This document shows positions 1 to 8,030 of a DNA stretch of 64,000 nucleotides, piece after piece. A model generated the notes under the pieces. That model saw nothing but the letters and a program-made list of their open reading frames with translations. It was not told where the DNA came from and searched no databases. Location: NCBI RefSeq assembly GCF_041428715.1, contig NZ_CP155572.1, one strand, 5' to 3'. Numbering within the stretch: position 1 is the first letter of the stretch; the number at the start of each line of letters is the position of its first letter. Source of the DNA: Sporomusa malonica. GTDB lineage: Bacteria; Bacillota; Negativicutes; Sporomusales; Sporomusaceae. The position numbers were made by a program, and so were the translations under genes.

Positions 1-140
1 GGGGAACTAAGGTGGGGATTGATGCGACCAAGTCATGGCGGGAAGAGGGACAAACTCGCGAATGGCCAGAGGAAATCACTATGTCAGAAGATATAAAACA
101 AATGGTTGATGCCAAGTGGAAGGATCTAGGACTTGAGTAA
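1..140 (+). CDS. UbiD-family decarboxylase, C-terminal end only (5' cut by window)
   Basis: An open frame enters from the window edge (first complete codon at base 3) and stops with TAA at 138-140. The tail contains GTKVGIDATKSW and ends MVDAKWKDLGLE. The GIDAT segment followed by a short charged tail is typical of the C-terminus of UbiD-family prenyl-FMN-dependent aromatic-acid decarboxylases used in quinone synthesis (ubiD, or mqnL-like in the futalosine route). The stop overlaps the TTG start of the UbiA gene by eight bases, so the two are almost certainly cotranscribed and act in the same quinone pathway. Only about 45 residues are visible, so the subfamily cannot be fixed. Confidence 0.7.
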   Translation, partial: GTKVGIDATKSWREEGQTREWPEEITMSEDIKQMVDAKWKDLGLE

Positions 141-981
141 GCTAAAAGCCCACCTTGATAATATTGCTTTGTCCCACTCGGTTTTTGCCTTACCGTTTGC
201 CTATATGGGTGCGTTTTTAGCTGCTGGCGGTTTTCCTAGCGGCCATGATCTCTTATGGATTACCGTAGCCATGATTGGAGCACGCAGCGCTGCTTTGGCG
301 CTTAATAATTTTATCGACTTAAAGTATGATCGGCTGCATCCTCGTTTTACCAACAGGCCCATGGTTACTGGGGCAGTTAAACCGTGGGAAGCTATTATCC
401 TCATTATCATAAGCTTATTGTTGTTTTTACTGGCGACGGCTCAGCTTCAGCCGCTATGTTTGAAGCTTTGGCCACTGGCTTTGCTTCCTCTCGTGGTATA
501 TCCTTATATGAAACGCTTCTCCTGGACTTGTCATCTGGTCTTAGGATTAGCATTATCAGTTGCGCCTGTCGGTGCCTGGGTAGGTGTGAGAGGAGATGTG
601 CCGCCTGCTATCCTCATTTTAGGATTATCAGTAGGAGTGTGGATTGCCGCCTTTGATGTTATTTATGGCTGCCAGGATGTAAGCTTCGATAAGGCTAATG
701 GTTTAAACTCGATGCCTGTGCGTTTTGGTGTAAGTCAGGCGCTTGTATTATCGAAACTGATGCATGTAATCAGCATTACTGGTTTTATCACTGTCGGCTT
801 GCTCTTAAATTTGCACATCATCTATTATGTAGGAGTCGCACTGGCTGCCATTGTTCTTACATATCAGCATTCAATTGTCAGCGCCGCTGATCTAAGTAAG
901 GTAACCCAGCGTTACTTTATGCGTAATGGCTTAGTGAGCCTTTTGCTATTTATATTTACAGTTATTGGATTATTTTTTTAG
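133..981 (+). CDS. UbiA-family prenyltransferase (menaquinone/ubiquinone-type)
   Basis: 282-residue membrane protein with about eight hydrophobic helices. The two Asp-rich motifs of UbiA prenyltransferases are present: NNFIDLKYD near residues 58-66 and DVIYGCQDVSFD near residues 174-185; these bind Mg2+ and the polyprenyl diphosphate. It should attach a polyprenyl chain to an aromatic quinone precursor in the cytoplasmic membrane. The start is TTG at 133, inside the end of the upstream UbiD-type gene, with AAGGA about nine bases upstream. Pairing with a UbiD homologue suggests 4-hydroxybenzoate prenylation or the MqnP step of the futalosine pathway; the sequence alone does not decide. Acetogens of the Sporomusa type do contain quinones and cytochromes. 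Confidence 0.88.
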   Translation: MSKLKAHLDNIALSHSVFALPFAYMGAFLAAGGFPSGHDLLWITVAMIGARSAALALNNFIDLKYDRLHPRFTNRPMVTGAVKPWEAIILIIISLLLFLLATAQLQPLCLKLWPLALLPLVVYPYMKRFSWTCHLVLGLALSVAPVGAWVGVRGDVPPAILILGLSVGVWIAAFDVIYGCQDVSFDKANGLNSMPVRFGVSQALVLSKLMHVISITGFITVGLLLNLHIIYYVGVALAAIVLTYQHSIVSAADLSKVTQRYFMRNGLVSLLLFIFTVIGLFF

Positions 982-1014
982 CTGGAGTAACCATCAGTTT
1001 TTAATTTTCCTGTA

Positions 1015-1096
1015 AGAAAGTATAACTTTCCGTCTGGATAAGGGCAACATCGACTTCCGCTGTCGCCAAAGGCTCGGCGCAAGCCGTATTTTCTTT
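1015..1096 (+). repeat. Dispersed ~80-bp intergenic repeat, copy 1
   Basis: Starts AGAAAGTATAACTTTC (a 6-bp stem with a 3-base loop), runs through GGATAAGGGCAACATCG and GGCTCGGCGCAAGCC, and ends TTTTCTTT. Near-identical copies lie at 40470-40551 (opposite orientation), 44542-44620 and 49093-49173 (opposite orientation). All are intergenic. This copy lies between the UbiA gene and the insertion sequence. Confidence 0.85.
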
Positions 1097-1187
1097 ATGT
1101 CATTGATATAGGGACTAATAAACAATATAAACCTCTCTGTCTTTTTGAAGTGCCCCCTGTCAAGTAGACAGAGCAAAAAAGAAAAGT

Positions 1188-2075
1188 TTAAGCAGTCTTG
1201 GTCCGAAACTCCATCGGACTAAGACTGTTTAATTTTTTTTGTAGACGTTCGTAGTTATAAAAATAGATATATTGCTCAATCGCATTTTTTAGGTCTTCAA
1301 ATGTATGATATTTATGGAGATAGTATTTCTCGCATTTTAATGTGCCCCAAAACCCTTCCATTGGTCCATTATCAATGCATTTACCGACCCGAGACATACT
1401 TTGAGTTAGCCCGTTCGAAGTAATCCGCTTTTTAAAGCGTAATGAGGTATATTGAAAGCCGCGATCGCTATGCAGCATAGGTGTAGCTCCAGGGATTGTT
1501 TTCAGAGCCAGTTTTAGTGTTTTAAAAACAAGCGGATTATTGTTGGAATGACCTATTACGTAAGAGATGATGGATTTGTCATATAAGTCCAAGATCGCAC
1601 TCAGATATGCTTTTTGACCATTTCCATATTTGAATTCAGTCACATCTGTAACCCATTTTTCGTTGGGTGTTTGAGCAGTAAATTGTCGGTTTAACAGGTT
1701 TTCGGCTATATGTTGTGGTGTAGATCGAATATAGCTTTTTCTCTTCCGACGAATCACAGCTTTAATCCCCGCGACCTGCATTAAACGATAGATTCGCTTA
1801 TGATTAACTGGATAGCCGATTTGGCGGGTTACATGAATAGTAAGTTGGCGGTACCCAAAGATCCCTTCTACTTTTTCATACAGAAGAAGCATCGTATCTA
1901 GAAGTTCCCCGTTTATTTTCTCACGAGGACTCTCTTTACGGTTTAGCCACTTGTAATAGCTGGACCGGGGAAGCTGTAACAGTTCGCAAAGAAGATTCAC
2001 ACTAAAACCATGTTCGCTTTGCACCGATTGAATGGCATGATAGAGATGTTCCTGCCGTGTCTGACTTAGATTCAC
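1188..2075 (-). CDS. IS3-family transposase OrfB (DDE integrase)
   Basis: 295 residues. The N-terminal part is the HTH_21-type segment of IS150/IS3 OrfB. The catalytic rve domain shows the three acidic positions: TDVTEF near residue 143, HSDRGFQY near 203, and the Glu in MEGFWGTLKCE near 240. The annotated GTG start at 2075 overlaps the OrfA stop (GTGA). OrfB is more likely made as a fusion with OrfA by -1 slippage at A AAA AAG (2102-2096 on the minus strand), which puts the ribosome in the OrfB frame and would give a product of about 520 residues. The frame is intact, so the transposase may be active. Confidence 0.93.
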   Translation of the reverse strand: MNLSQTRQEHLYHAIQSVQSEHGFSVNLLCELLQLPRSSYYKWLNRKESPREKINGELLDTMLLLYEKVEGIFGYRQLTIHVTRQIGYPVNHKRIYRLMQVAGIKAVIRRKRKSYIRSTPQHIAENLLNRQFTAQTPNEKWVTDVTEFKYGNGQKAYLSAILDLYDKSIISYVIGHSNNNPLVFKTLKLALKTIPGATPMLHSDRGFQYTSLRFKKRITSNGLTQSMSRVGKCIDNGPMEGFWGTLKCEKYYLHKYHTFEDLKNAIEQYIYFYNYERLQKKLNSLSPMEFRTKTA

Positions 2076-2749
2076 CGCCTTTCGAACTGTTGTAACTTTT
2101 TTAATAAAGCATTTTCTGCCCGAAGGCGCTCATTTTCATATTCCAGTTTCTTCATCGCCAGTTTTTGACGATCGATATCAGTGAGTTCTTCCGGTGCTTT
2201 GTTACGCCCACGGCCATCTTTTAAGGCCTCTTCGCCACCAGACTCATATTTAGCTACCCATTGATATACTTGCTGATAGGATACCTGATACTGCGTTGCT
2301 GTACCCTGGTAATCATGGTTATTTGCTAAGCAATAGAGGACAATATCAATCCGTTCTTTCCAATCGGTAGACCGTCCTTTTGTCATAGTGCTTGTCCCTC
2401 CGGTTCTTATGGATTTAAAGCTACTATGGCTATTATACTTTTTAATCCAGTCGCGCAGTTGGCGACAACTCAATATTTTATACTTTTCTATGATTTCTTT
2501 CTGAGACGATTCTCCAGAAAGAAATTCATGAACTGCGGAAAGTTTCAATTCAACTGAGTAACTCTGATTCTGGGATCTATCTTCTAGACCTTCTATTCCA
2601 TGATGTTTCAGACGATGTATCCATCGCTTTATGGTTGTACTATCAACGTTATATTTATCGGCAACAGATCGCTGGCTTGATTCTCCTTGCTCAAACTCAT
2701 GGATAATTGCCAACTTTTCTGCACTGCTATATCGACTCTTTTTAGGCAT
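2072..2749 (-). CDS. IS3-family transposase OrfA (multiple helix-turn-helix)
   Basis: 225 residues, longer than many OrfA proteins. It seems to carry three helix-turn-helix units: about residues 1-50 (SSAEKLAIIHEFEQGESSQR), 65-110 (LKLSAVHEFLSGESSQKEI) and 125-180 (YQGTATQYQVSYQQVYQWV). A leucine-zipper-like tail (LEYENERLRAENALLKKLQ) follows. It should bind the inverted repeats and regulate transposition. The zero-frame slippery heptamer A AAA AAG lies seven codons before its stop, in the usual place for the OrfAB frameshift. Confidence 0.9.
   Translation of the reverse strand: MPKKSRYSSAEKLAIIHEFEQGESSQRSVADKYNVDSTTIKRWIHRLKHHGIEGLEDRSQNQSYSVELKLSAVHEFLSGESSQKEIIEKYKILSCRQLRDWIKKYNSHSSFKSIRTGGTSTMTKGRSTDWKERIDIVLYCLANNHDYQGTATQYQVSYQQVYQWVAKYESGGEEALKDGRGRNKAPEELTDIDRQKLAMKKLEYENERLRAENALLKKLQQFERR
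2096..2102 (-). promoter_or_regulatory. Programmed -1 frameshift heptamer (A AAA AAG) of the IS transposase
   Basis: Read on the minus strand, TTA AAA AAG lies in the OrfA frame; a -1 slip continues directly into the OrfB frame and gives a 520-codon fusion. A_AAA_AAG is the classic IS3/IS150 slip site. I did not identify a clear downstream pseudoknot or hairpin. Confidence 0.75.
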
Positions 2750-2902
2750 GAAAATACTCCCCTTTCGGTAACAGGTTTTATTATTTCTCCTGTCTACCTA
2801 TTGGGGAGCATATCATTTCGACAGGGAGGTTTATATTGTTTATTAAGTAATTATTCGACATAATATGACAATAATATTTTTTTTGAATAATTAAAATCTA
2901 GC

Positions 2903-2927
2903 AGGAATTTCAGAATATAAAGCGAAT
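2903..2927 (+). promoter_or_regulatory. Sigma-H-like promoter upstream of the Wood-Ljungdahl operon
   Basis: AGGAATT, 11 bases, AGCGAAT. This fits the Bacillus sigma-H (Spo0H) consensus AGGAWWW-N11/12-RNNGAAT. It lies about 120 bases before fchA in the A/T-rich gap after the insertion sequence. Four other sites of the same form occur upstream of operons in this window. The assignment is by pattern; no transcription start is known. Confidence 0.55.
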
Positions 2928-3045
2928 TTTTTTCATTGGAATGTATGTGAAATAACAAACTAGTTTTATCTTTGCGATATGGCGTGTTATTTTGCAACTA
3001 ATTTGTATGTTAAATAAAAGGAAGCAGATGGGAGGATAAAACATT

Positions 3046-3678
3046 ATGAGTATGCTGAATCAGTCCTGTTCAGATTTTTTGGAAGTACTTGCTTCTAAGG
3101 CTCCTGTACCAGGCGGCGGCGGCGCAGCAGCCCTGGGCGGTGCTATCGGGATGGCGCTGTCCAACATGGTCGGGAACTTGACTGTGGGCAAAAAGAAATA
3201 TGCTGAAGTGGAAGATGAAGTTAAAGAGCTGATTATCAAAGGCGACAAGGTAATCGACGAGTTGAAAAAACTTGTGGATGAGGATGCTGCAGTTTTCGAA
3301 CCTCTTTCAAAGGCATATGGCTTGCCTAAAGACACCCCAGAGCAGATCGCTTATAAAGAACAAGTTATGGAGAAATGCTCTAAGGATGCCTGTGAAGGTC
3401 CCATGGAAATTATGCGTAAATGTTTTGAGGGTATTAAACTTCACGAACGTATGGGTCAGATCGGCACTAATTTAGCGATTTCTGATGTGGGTTGTGGGGT
3501 AGTATTCTTGAAATCCGCGCTCATCAGTGGAATGCTGAATGTTGTAATTAATCTTAATACCATTAAGGATCAGGAGTATGTCAGCAAAAATCGGGCGGAA
3601 ATGGAACAACTATTGGCTGAAGGTTCTAAGATTGCCGATGCTACCCTGGAACTAGTTTTAAGTAAAATAAAAAAATAG
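3046..3678 (+). CDS. fchA: Methenyl-THF cyclohydrolase (formimidoyl-THF cyclodeaminase family)
   Basis: 210 residues, one cyclodeaminase-like all-helical domain with the Gly-rich APVPGGGGAAALGGAIGMAL segment at about residues 18-37. It converts 10-formyl-THF to 5,10-methenyl-THF in the methyl branch. It is the first gene of the operon, preceded by GGAGG ten bases before ATG. A bifunctional folD follows 14 bases later, so the cyclohydrolase step is encoded twice. FchA is a standalone cyclohydrolase in several acetogens including Moorella. Identification is firm from domain and context. Confidence 0.92.
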   Translation: MSMLNQSCSDFLEVLASKAPVPGGGGAAALGGAIGMALSNMVGNLTVGKKKYAEVEDEVKELIIKGDKVIDELKKLVDEDAAVFEPLSKAYGLPKDTPEQIAYKEQVMEKCSKDACEGPMEIMRKCFEGIKLHERMGQIGTNLAISDVGCGVVFLKSALISGMLNVVINLNTIKDQEYVSKNRAEMEQLLAEGSKIADATLELVLSKIKK

Positions 3679-3692
3679 GAGGGATCTGGATA

Positions 3693-4556
3693 ATGGCCGA
3701 AAGATTAGCCGGTAAAGCTGTTGCTGATGCCATGAAGGAGGAACTCTCTCAAAAGGTAACGGCAATTAAAGCCAAAGGATTTACCCCGAAATTAGGAATT
3801 ATTCGAGTTGGAGCTCGCCCTGATGACCTTTTTTATGAAGGCGGCGCAAAAAAAACCTGTGAGTCCATCGGAATGGCTTATCAAGTTTTCGAGTATCCTG
3901 CCGATATAGACCAGGCTGCTTTTGAACAAGCTGTAACCGATGTTGGTGCCAATAAAGAGATTAATGGTATCTTAATGTTTGCTCCACTGCCTAAACAGTT
4001 AGATGAAAAGAAAATCCGGAACTTGATCCCAGTAGAGAAAGACGTAGACTGCATGACCATCGGTAGTGCTGCCAAAGTATATACTGATGATCCTACCGGC
4101 TTCCCACCTTGTACACCTACTGCCTGCATGGACATTCTCAAATTCTATAATATTCCATTAAAAGGCAAGAAAGCAGTTGTGCTGGGGCGCTCGCAAGTAG
4201 TTGGCAAACCTGTTGCCATGTTGCTGTTAAGAGAACACGCTACGGTGACTATCTGTCATTCACGGACAGACGATCTTCCGGCAGTCTGTGCTGATGCCGA
4301 TGTTCTCATTGCTGCAGTCGGCCGGGCTAAGATGGTTAAAGCAAATTTTGTTAAACCAGGCCAAGTAGTAATTGATGTGGGTATCAATGAAGATCCTGAC
4401 AACCCCGGCAAATACTGCGGTGATGTCGATTATGCTGAAGTTGAGTCAATTGTCGACAAAATTACTCCAGTTCCTGGTGGCGTCGGCTCCGTAACTACCG
4501 TAGTCCTTTGCAAACAGACCATCCAGGCCTGCGAAATGCAAAACGGACTGGTTTAA
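3693..4556 (+). CDS. folD: Bifunctional methylene-THF dehydrogenase/methenyl-THF cyclohydrolase
   Basis: 287 residues, the usual FolD length. The N-terminal catalytic half contains the folate-site region LGIIRVGARPDDLFYEGGAKKT (a Lys in this region is catalytic in the family). The C-terminal Rossmann half begins KAVVLGRSQVVGKPVAMLL and ends with the signature ITPVPGGVGSVTTVVL. It oxidises or reduces methylene-THF with NAD(P) and can also open methenyl-THF. Here the first-site motif reads RPDDLFYEGGAKK, slightly unlike the common DDPAS-YV-KKK form. It is the second gene of the WL operon. Confidence 0.95.
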   Translation: MAERLAGKAVADAMKEELSQKVTAIKAKGFTPKLGIIRVGARPDDLFYEGGAKKTCESIGMAYQVFEYPADIDQAAFEQAVTDVGANKEINGILMFAPLPKQLDEKKIRNLIPVEKDVDCMTIGSAAKVYTDDPTGFPPCTPTACMDILKFYNIPLKGKKAVVLGRSQVVGKPVAMLLLREHATVTICHSRTDDLPAVCADADVLIAAVGRAKMVKANFVKPGQVVIDVGINEDPDNPGKYCGDVDYAEVESIVDKITPVPGGVGSVTTVVLCKQTIQACEMQNGLV

Positions 4557-4606
4557 ATATTTAGTACTCCGTAATTCACGCTTTATTGCACTAGGAGGCA
4601 TATCTA

Positions 4607-5254
4607 ATGCAAAGTGGTAACATTATTCCACAGCATCTGCAGAACGGCTATCAGCTGGCGTATGAAAAAGCTTGTGTGGAACTTGCGGCTAAGAATCCGG
4701 AAGAAATGGCTGCAAACAGTGGTGCTGGATTTGATAGCGACAAACGTTTATTTACCCTCAAATATATAAATGAAGTCTATACTGTAAGTTACCCAGAAGG
4801 GGAAGTAAACTTTGCTGAGCATCAGGACCCAGTTCCTATTGCTGCAAAAGTTGTTCTGCTGCATTATTTGCTTACAGCAGGCGGACAGCCTCTGTCAGGA
4901 CAATTGATATCCTTTAAAGAGATACCAGGTGGTATGATTTACCTGGAGCCCTTTAATGGCCGAGTTCTTGGCGGTTTTAAATATGTGTTTGGTAAAAAAG
5001 CAGGTCTTTTAACCCAAGCAGGTGAAAAACTAAGTGGTCGAATTGCCAAATTTGGCGATGCTGCTGTCACGCTGGATATCTTGCCTCAGGTCCCGGTAAC
5101 TTACGTTATCTGGGAAGGGGACGACGAGTTTCCTGCTAATGCTACGGCGTTATTTGATGCTATGGCACAATATTACCTGCCTACTGAGGATTTGGTAGTA
5201 GCTGCTGCTGCTGGTGCGAGTTTACTCAGTAAGACGGCTCGGACACTAAATTAG
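4607..5254 (+). CDS. DUF3786-type protein of unknown function in the WL operon
   Basis: 215 residues, soluble, no signal peptide and no Cys cluster. The fold is not recognisable from motifs. The central part (about residues 45-125) has the DUF3786-like pattern KYINEVYTVSYPEG, then VPIAAKVVLLHYLLTAGG, then a FKEIPGGMIY stretch. Homologues of this type often lie next to CODH/ACS, CooC or corrinoid genes in acetogens, which suggests an accessory role in WL or corrinoid enzyme assembly, but the function is unknown. It lies between folD (50-base gap) and cooC (80-base gap), with a good SD (AGGAGG). Confidence 0.75.
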   Translation: MQSGNIIPQHLQNGYQLAYEKACVELAAKNPEEMAANSGAGFDSDKRLFTLKYINEVYTVSYPEGEVNFAEHQDPVPIAAKVVLLHYLLTAGGQPLSGQLISFKEIPGGMIYLEPFNGRVLGGFKYVFGKKAGLLTQAGEKLSGRIAKFGDAAVTLDILPQVPVTYVIWEGDDEFPANATALFDAMAQYYLPTEDLVVAAAAGASLLSKTARTLN

Positions 5255-5334
5255 GTCTTCGTTTATATTACGTATATAAATTTTTTGCGAATAACTTCAT
5301 TTGATATAAATGATATGTTATTAAAGGAGGTGAA

Positions 5335-6102
5335 ATGGTGAAAATTGCAGTCTCCGGCAAAGGCGGCGTCGGTAAAACGTCTGTCTCTGCCAGTTTAGCC
5401 AAATTATTTGCCCGTGAGGGCCGCCGTGTTTACGCAGTAGATGCTGATCCTGATGCAAGTTTGGGTCTTGCCTTAGGAATTCCTGATGATATCTTGGCTA
5501 AAGTAATTCCGCTAATTGACATGGAGGAAGTGATTAAGAAGAAAAGCGCCGGTGGCGGCCTGTTCTATAGTCTTAATCCTGATGTCGATGACATATTAGA
5601 CGAGTATTCCATTAGCGTGGGTAACATCAGATTTTTAAGAATGGGTGCAGTCAAACCAGGCGGATCAGCCTGTTATTGCCGCGAAAACGCGTTTCTGTTC
5701 TCCGTTGTTGACTCCTTGATCCTTGATAAAGATGACGTGGTCATTCTTGATATGGGAGCAGGAATTGAACATTTGACTCGCGGCACATCAAAAGGTGTAG
5801 ACCTGATGATTGTGGTTACCGAACCGAGCAAGACTAGCGTTCAGACCGCAAGAGTGGTAATGCAGCTGGCTAAAGATTTGGGCATCGAAGTTGCAAAAGT
5901 CATTGCTAATAAAATACGCTCTCCTAAAGAAGAAGCGTTCATCCAGGAACAGTTTACAGCTCAAGAACTGTTAGGCGTCATTCGTTTTGATGACGATCTG
6001 CTGGATGTCGCTCTCGGAAACGAGGCAGACATACTTACCGGAGCCTTCAAAGTGACTATGGAGGAAATCTATACGCGGATATCCGCAAACTCCAAGCCCT
6101 AG
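5335..6102 (+). CDS. cooC: CooC-type nickel-insertion ATPase, copy 1
   Basis: 255 residues, SIMIBI-class MinD/CooC ATPase. It has a deviant Walker A (SGKGGVGKTSVSASL, residues 7-21), a DADPDASLG switch and the CXC metal-binding motif in SACYCRENAF near residue 120. CooC/AcsF proteins hydrolyse ATP to load Ni into the CODH C-cluster or ACS A-cluster. It precedes fhs and acsA. A second paralogue lies at 15743, so one may serve acsA and the other acsB; the sequence does not say which. The stop codon sits in the first unit of a 16-bp tandem duplication. Confidence 0.88.
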   Translation: MVKIAVSGKGGVGKTSVSASLAKLFAREGRRVYAVDADPDASLGLALGIPDDILAKVIPLIDMEEVIKKKSAGGGLFYSLNPDVDDILDEYSISVGNIRFLRMGAVKPGGSACYCRENAFLFSVVDSLILDKDDVVILDMGAGIEHLTRGTSKGVDLMIVVTEPSKTSVQTARVVMQLAKDLGIEVAKVIANKIRSPKEEAFIQEQFTAQELLGVIRFDDDLLDVALGNEADILTGAFKVTMEEIYTRISANSKP

Positions 6103-6121
6103 GTTCTCCAAGCCCTAGGTT
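6090..6121 (+). repeat. 16-bp tandem duplication over the cooC stop codon
   Basis: CTCCAAGCCCTAGGTT occurs twice head to tail (6090-6105 and 6106-6121). The cooC TAG stop is inside the first unit. The second unit is non-coding, so the duplication does not alter the protein. Confidence 0.9.
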
Positions 6122-6164
6122 TTAGAGGGAAAAGTCCCACAAAATATTAGGAGGTAAAGTCGAA

Positions 6165-7838
6165 ATGTCTTTTAAAAGTGATGTTGAAATCGCCCAAGAG
6201 GCGAAGATGTCTCTAATTGTTGATGTAGCGAAAGAACTAGAAATCCCTGCAGAGGAACTTGAACTCTATGGTAGCTACAAAGCAAAAGTTTCCCTTAAAA
6301 CCTGGGAACGCATCAAAACCCGCCCAGATGCTAAGTTAATCCTGGTAACCGCCATTAATCCGACTCCGGCGGGCGAAGGTAAAACTACTACTACAGTTGG
6401 CTTGGGTGATGCTCTACGGAAAAAAGGTAAAAAAGTAGTTATCGCTTTACGCGAACCATCCCTTGGACCTTGCTTTGGCGTTAAAGGCGGCGCTGCTGGC
6501 GGCGGCTATGCCCAAGTAGTTCCAATGGAGGACATCAACCTTCACTTCACTGGTGACTTTCATGCTATTACCACTGCTCATAACCTCCTTGCAGCAATCA
6601 TTGACAATCACCTTCATCATGGCAATGCTCTTGGTATCGACCCTCGCCGTGTAACTTGGCGCCGGGTGCTTGACCTTAACGAGCGCGCGCTCCGTTTCAT
6701 CGTTTGCGGCCTTGGCGGCAAAGCCAATGGCGTACCGCGTGAAAACGGCTTCGATATTACCGTTGCTTCTGAAATGATGGCAATTCTCTGTCTGGCTAAA
6801 GACCTTGACGATATGAAAGAGCGTATTGGCAAAATTATCGTTGCCTATACCATGGACGGCAAACCGGTAACTCCGAACGATCTAAAAGTAACCGGCGCGT
6901 TAACCCTGCTCTTCAAAGATGCCATTAAACCTAACCTTGTTCAAACCCTCGAAAACACTCCGGCCTTCGTACACGGCGGCCCATTCGCTAACATTGCTCA
7001 TGGCTGCAACAGCGTATCTGCTACCAAATATGCTATGAAACTTGCTGATGTTGTTGTAACAGAAGCTGGTTTCGGTGCTGATCTTGGCGCTGAGAAATTC
7101 CTTGATATCAAATGCCGTTTTGCTGGATTCAAGCCTGCAGCAGTTGTTATCGTTGCTACAGTCCGTGCTCTCAAAATGCATGGTGGTGTACCTAAGACCG
7201 AGCTTGTTGGTGAGAACATGGCTGCCCTTGAAAAAGGTCTTGCTAACCTTACTAAACATATTGAGAATATGCAAAAATACGGTCTGCCTGCTGTTGTTGC
7301 GATCAATGCATTCCCGACTGATACTGCTAACGAACTCAAGTTCGTTGAAGAAAAATGCAATGCTATGGGTGCAGAAGTTGCATTGTCTGAAGTTTGGGCT
7401 AAAGGCGGCGAAGGCGGCCTAGTGCTTGCTGACAAAGTTTTGGCAGCTTGTGAAAAACCGAGCAACTTCAAATTCATCTATGATGAAAAGGCTCCTATTA
7501 AAGACAAAATTAACGCTATCGCCACAGAGATCTATGGCGCTGATGGCGTAAACTATACTCCTGCTGTTGAAAAGACCATTCAAGAGCTGACTAACCTTGG
7601 TTATGACAAAACTCCGATTTGCATGGCCAAAACTCAGTACTCCCTGAGCGATGACATGGCTAAATTAGGTCGCCCAACTGGCTTTAAGATCACTGTTCGT
7701 GAACTGCGTGTTGCAGCTGGCGCTGGCTTCCTGGTGGCTATCACTGGCGAAATCATGACCATGCCTGGCCTGCCGAAGGCTCCTGCCGCTGAAAGAATGG
7801 ATATCGACAATTCCGGTAAAATTGTTGGCTTGTTCTAA
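6165..7838 (+). CDS. fhs: Formate-tetrahydrofolate ligase (formyl-THF synthetase)
   Basis: 557 residues, the normal length. The ATP-binding P-loop NPTPAGEGKTTTTVGLGDAL is near residues 66-85, and the family segments REPSLGPCFGVKGGAAGGG and LHFTGDFHAITTAHNLL follow. It activates formate made by the formate dehydrogenases to 10-formyl-THF at the cost of ATP, the only ATP-consuming step of the methyl branch. SD AGGAGG precedes ATG. It lies between cooC and acsA, separated from acsA by a strong hairpin at 7884-7915. Confidence 0.97.
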   Translation: MSFKSDVEIAQEAKMSLIVDVAKELEIPAEELELYGSYKAKVSLKTWERIKTRPDAKLILVTAINPTPAGEGKTTTTVGLGDALRKKGKKVVIALREPSLGPCFGVKGGAAGGGYAQVVPMEDINLHFTGDFHAITTAHNLLAAIIDNHLHHGNALGIDPRRVTWRRVLDLNERALRFIVCGLGGKANGVPRENGFDITVASEMMAILCLAKDLDDMKERIGKIIVAYTMDGKPVTPNDLKVTGALTLLFKDAIKPNLVQTLENTPAFVHGGPFANIAHGCNSVSATKYAMKLADVVVTEAGFGADLGAEKFLDIKCRFAGFKPAAVVIVATVRALKMHGGVPKTELVGENMAALEKGLANLTKHIENMQKYGLPAVVAINAFPTDTANELKFVEEKCNAMGAEVALSEVWAKGGEGGLVLADKVLAACEKPSNFKFIYDEKAPIKDKINAIATEIYGADGVNYTPAVEKTIQELTNLGYDKTPICMAKTQYSLSDDMAKLGRPTGFKITVRELRVAAGAGFLVAITGEIMTMPGLPKAPAAERMDIDNSGKIVGLF

Positions 7839-7883
7839 TTCAGTAAAAATTATTAATATATTGAAAATTTTTCATAATCCTTG

Positions 7884-7915
7884 CAGGTATTCGCCCACCT
7901 AAGGGCGAATACCTG
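7884..7915 (+). other. Intercistronic hairpin between fhs and acsA
   Basis: A perfect 13-bp inverted repeat, CAGGTATTCGCCC (7884-7896) and its complement (7903-7915), with a 6-base loop. No U-tract follows (TAGATAGAG), so it looks like an mRNA processing or stability element rather than a terminator. Confidence 0.7.
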
Positions 7916-8030
7916 TAGATAGAGTTTGTGAAAAAATCCTCATAATCCCCAATGACCCTGAGTAGCTAAGCTCCTTGTAAGCGAATTCACCTGAAAAACA
8001 ACTATGATGAACATAGGGAGGAAAAGAAGA

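Larger units (their letters stand above)
1116..2845 (-). mobile_element. IS3-family (IS150-like) insertion sequence with long imperfect terminal inverted repeats
   Basis: Two overlapping minus-strand frames encode a helix-turn-helix OrfA and a DDE integrase OrfB. Inverted ends are seen at two levels. An inner pair at 1151-1171 and 2790-2810 begins TG and ends CA as IS3 elements do and shares GTAGACAG. An outer, better conserved pair at 1116-1135 and 2826-2845 reads TAATAAACAATATAAACCTC. Together the ends give roughly 55 bases of imperfect inverted repeat. No convincing target-site duplication flanks either boundary, so the exact ends are uncertain. It lies between the quinone genes and the Wood-Ljungdahl operon promoter. 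Confidence 0.85.

Noticed and set aside
6900..7274. Long minus-strand frames inside fhs, acsA, acsB and other WL genes
   Set aside because: They are antisense shadows of highly biased coding sequence, lack SD sites and family motifs, and overlap firmly identified genes.
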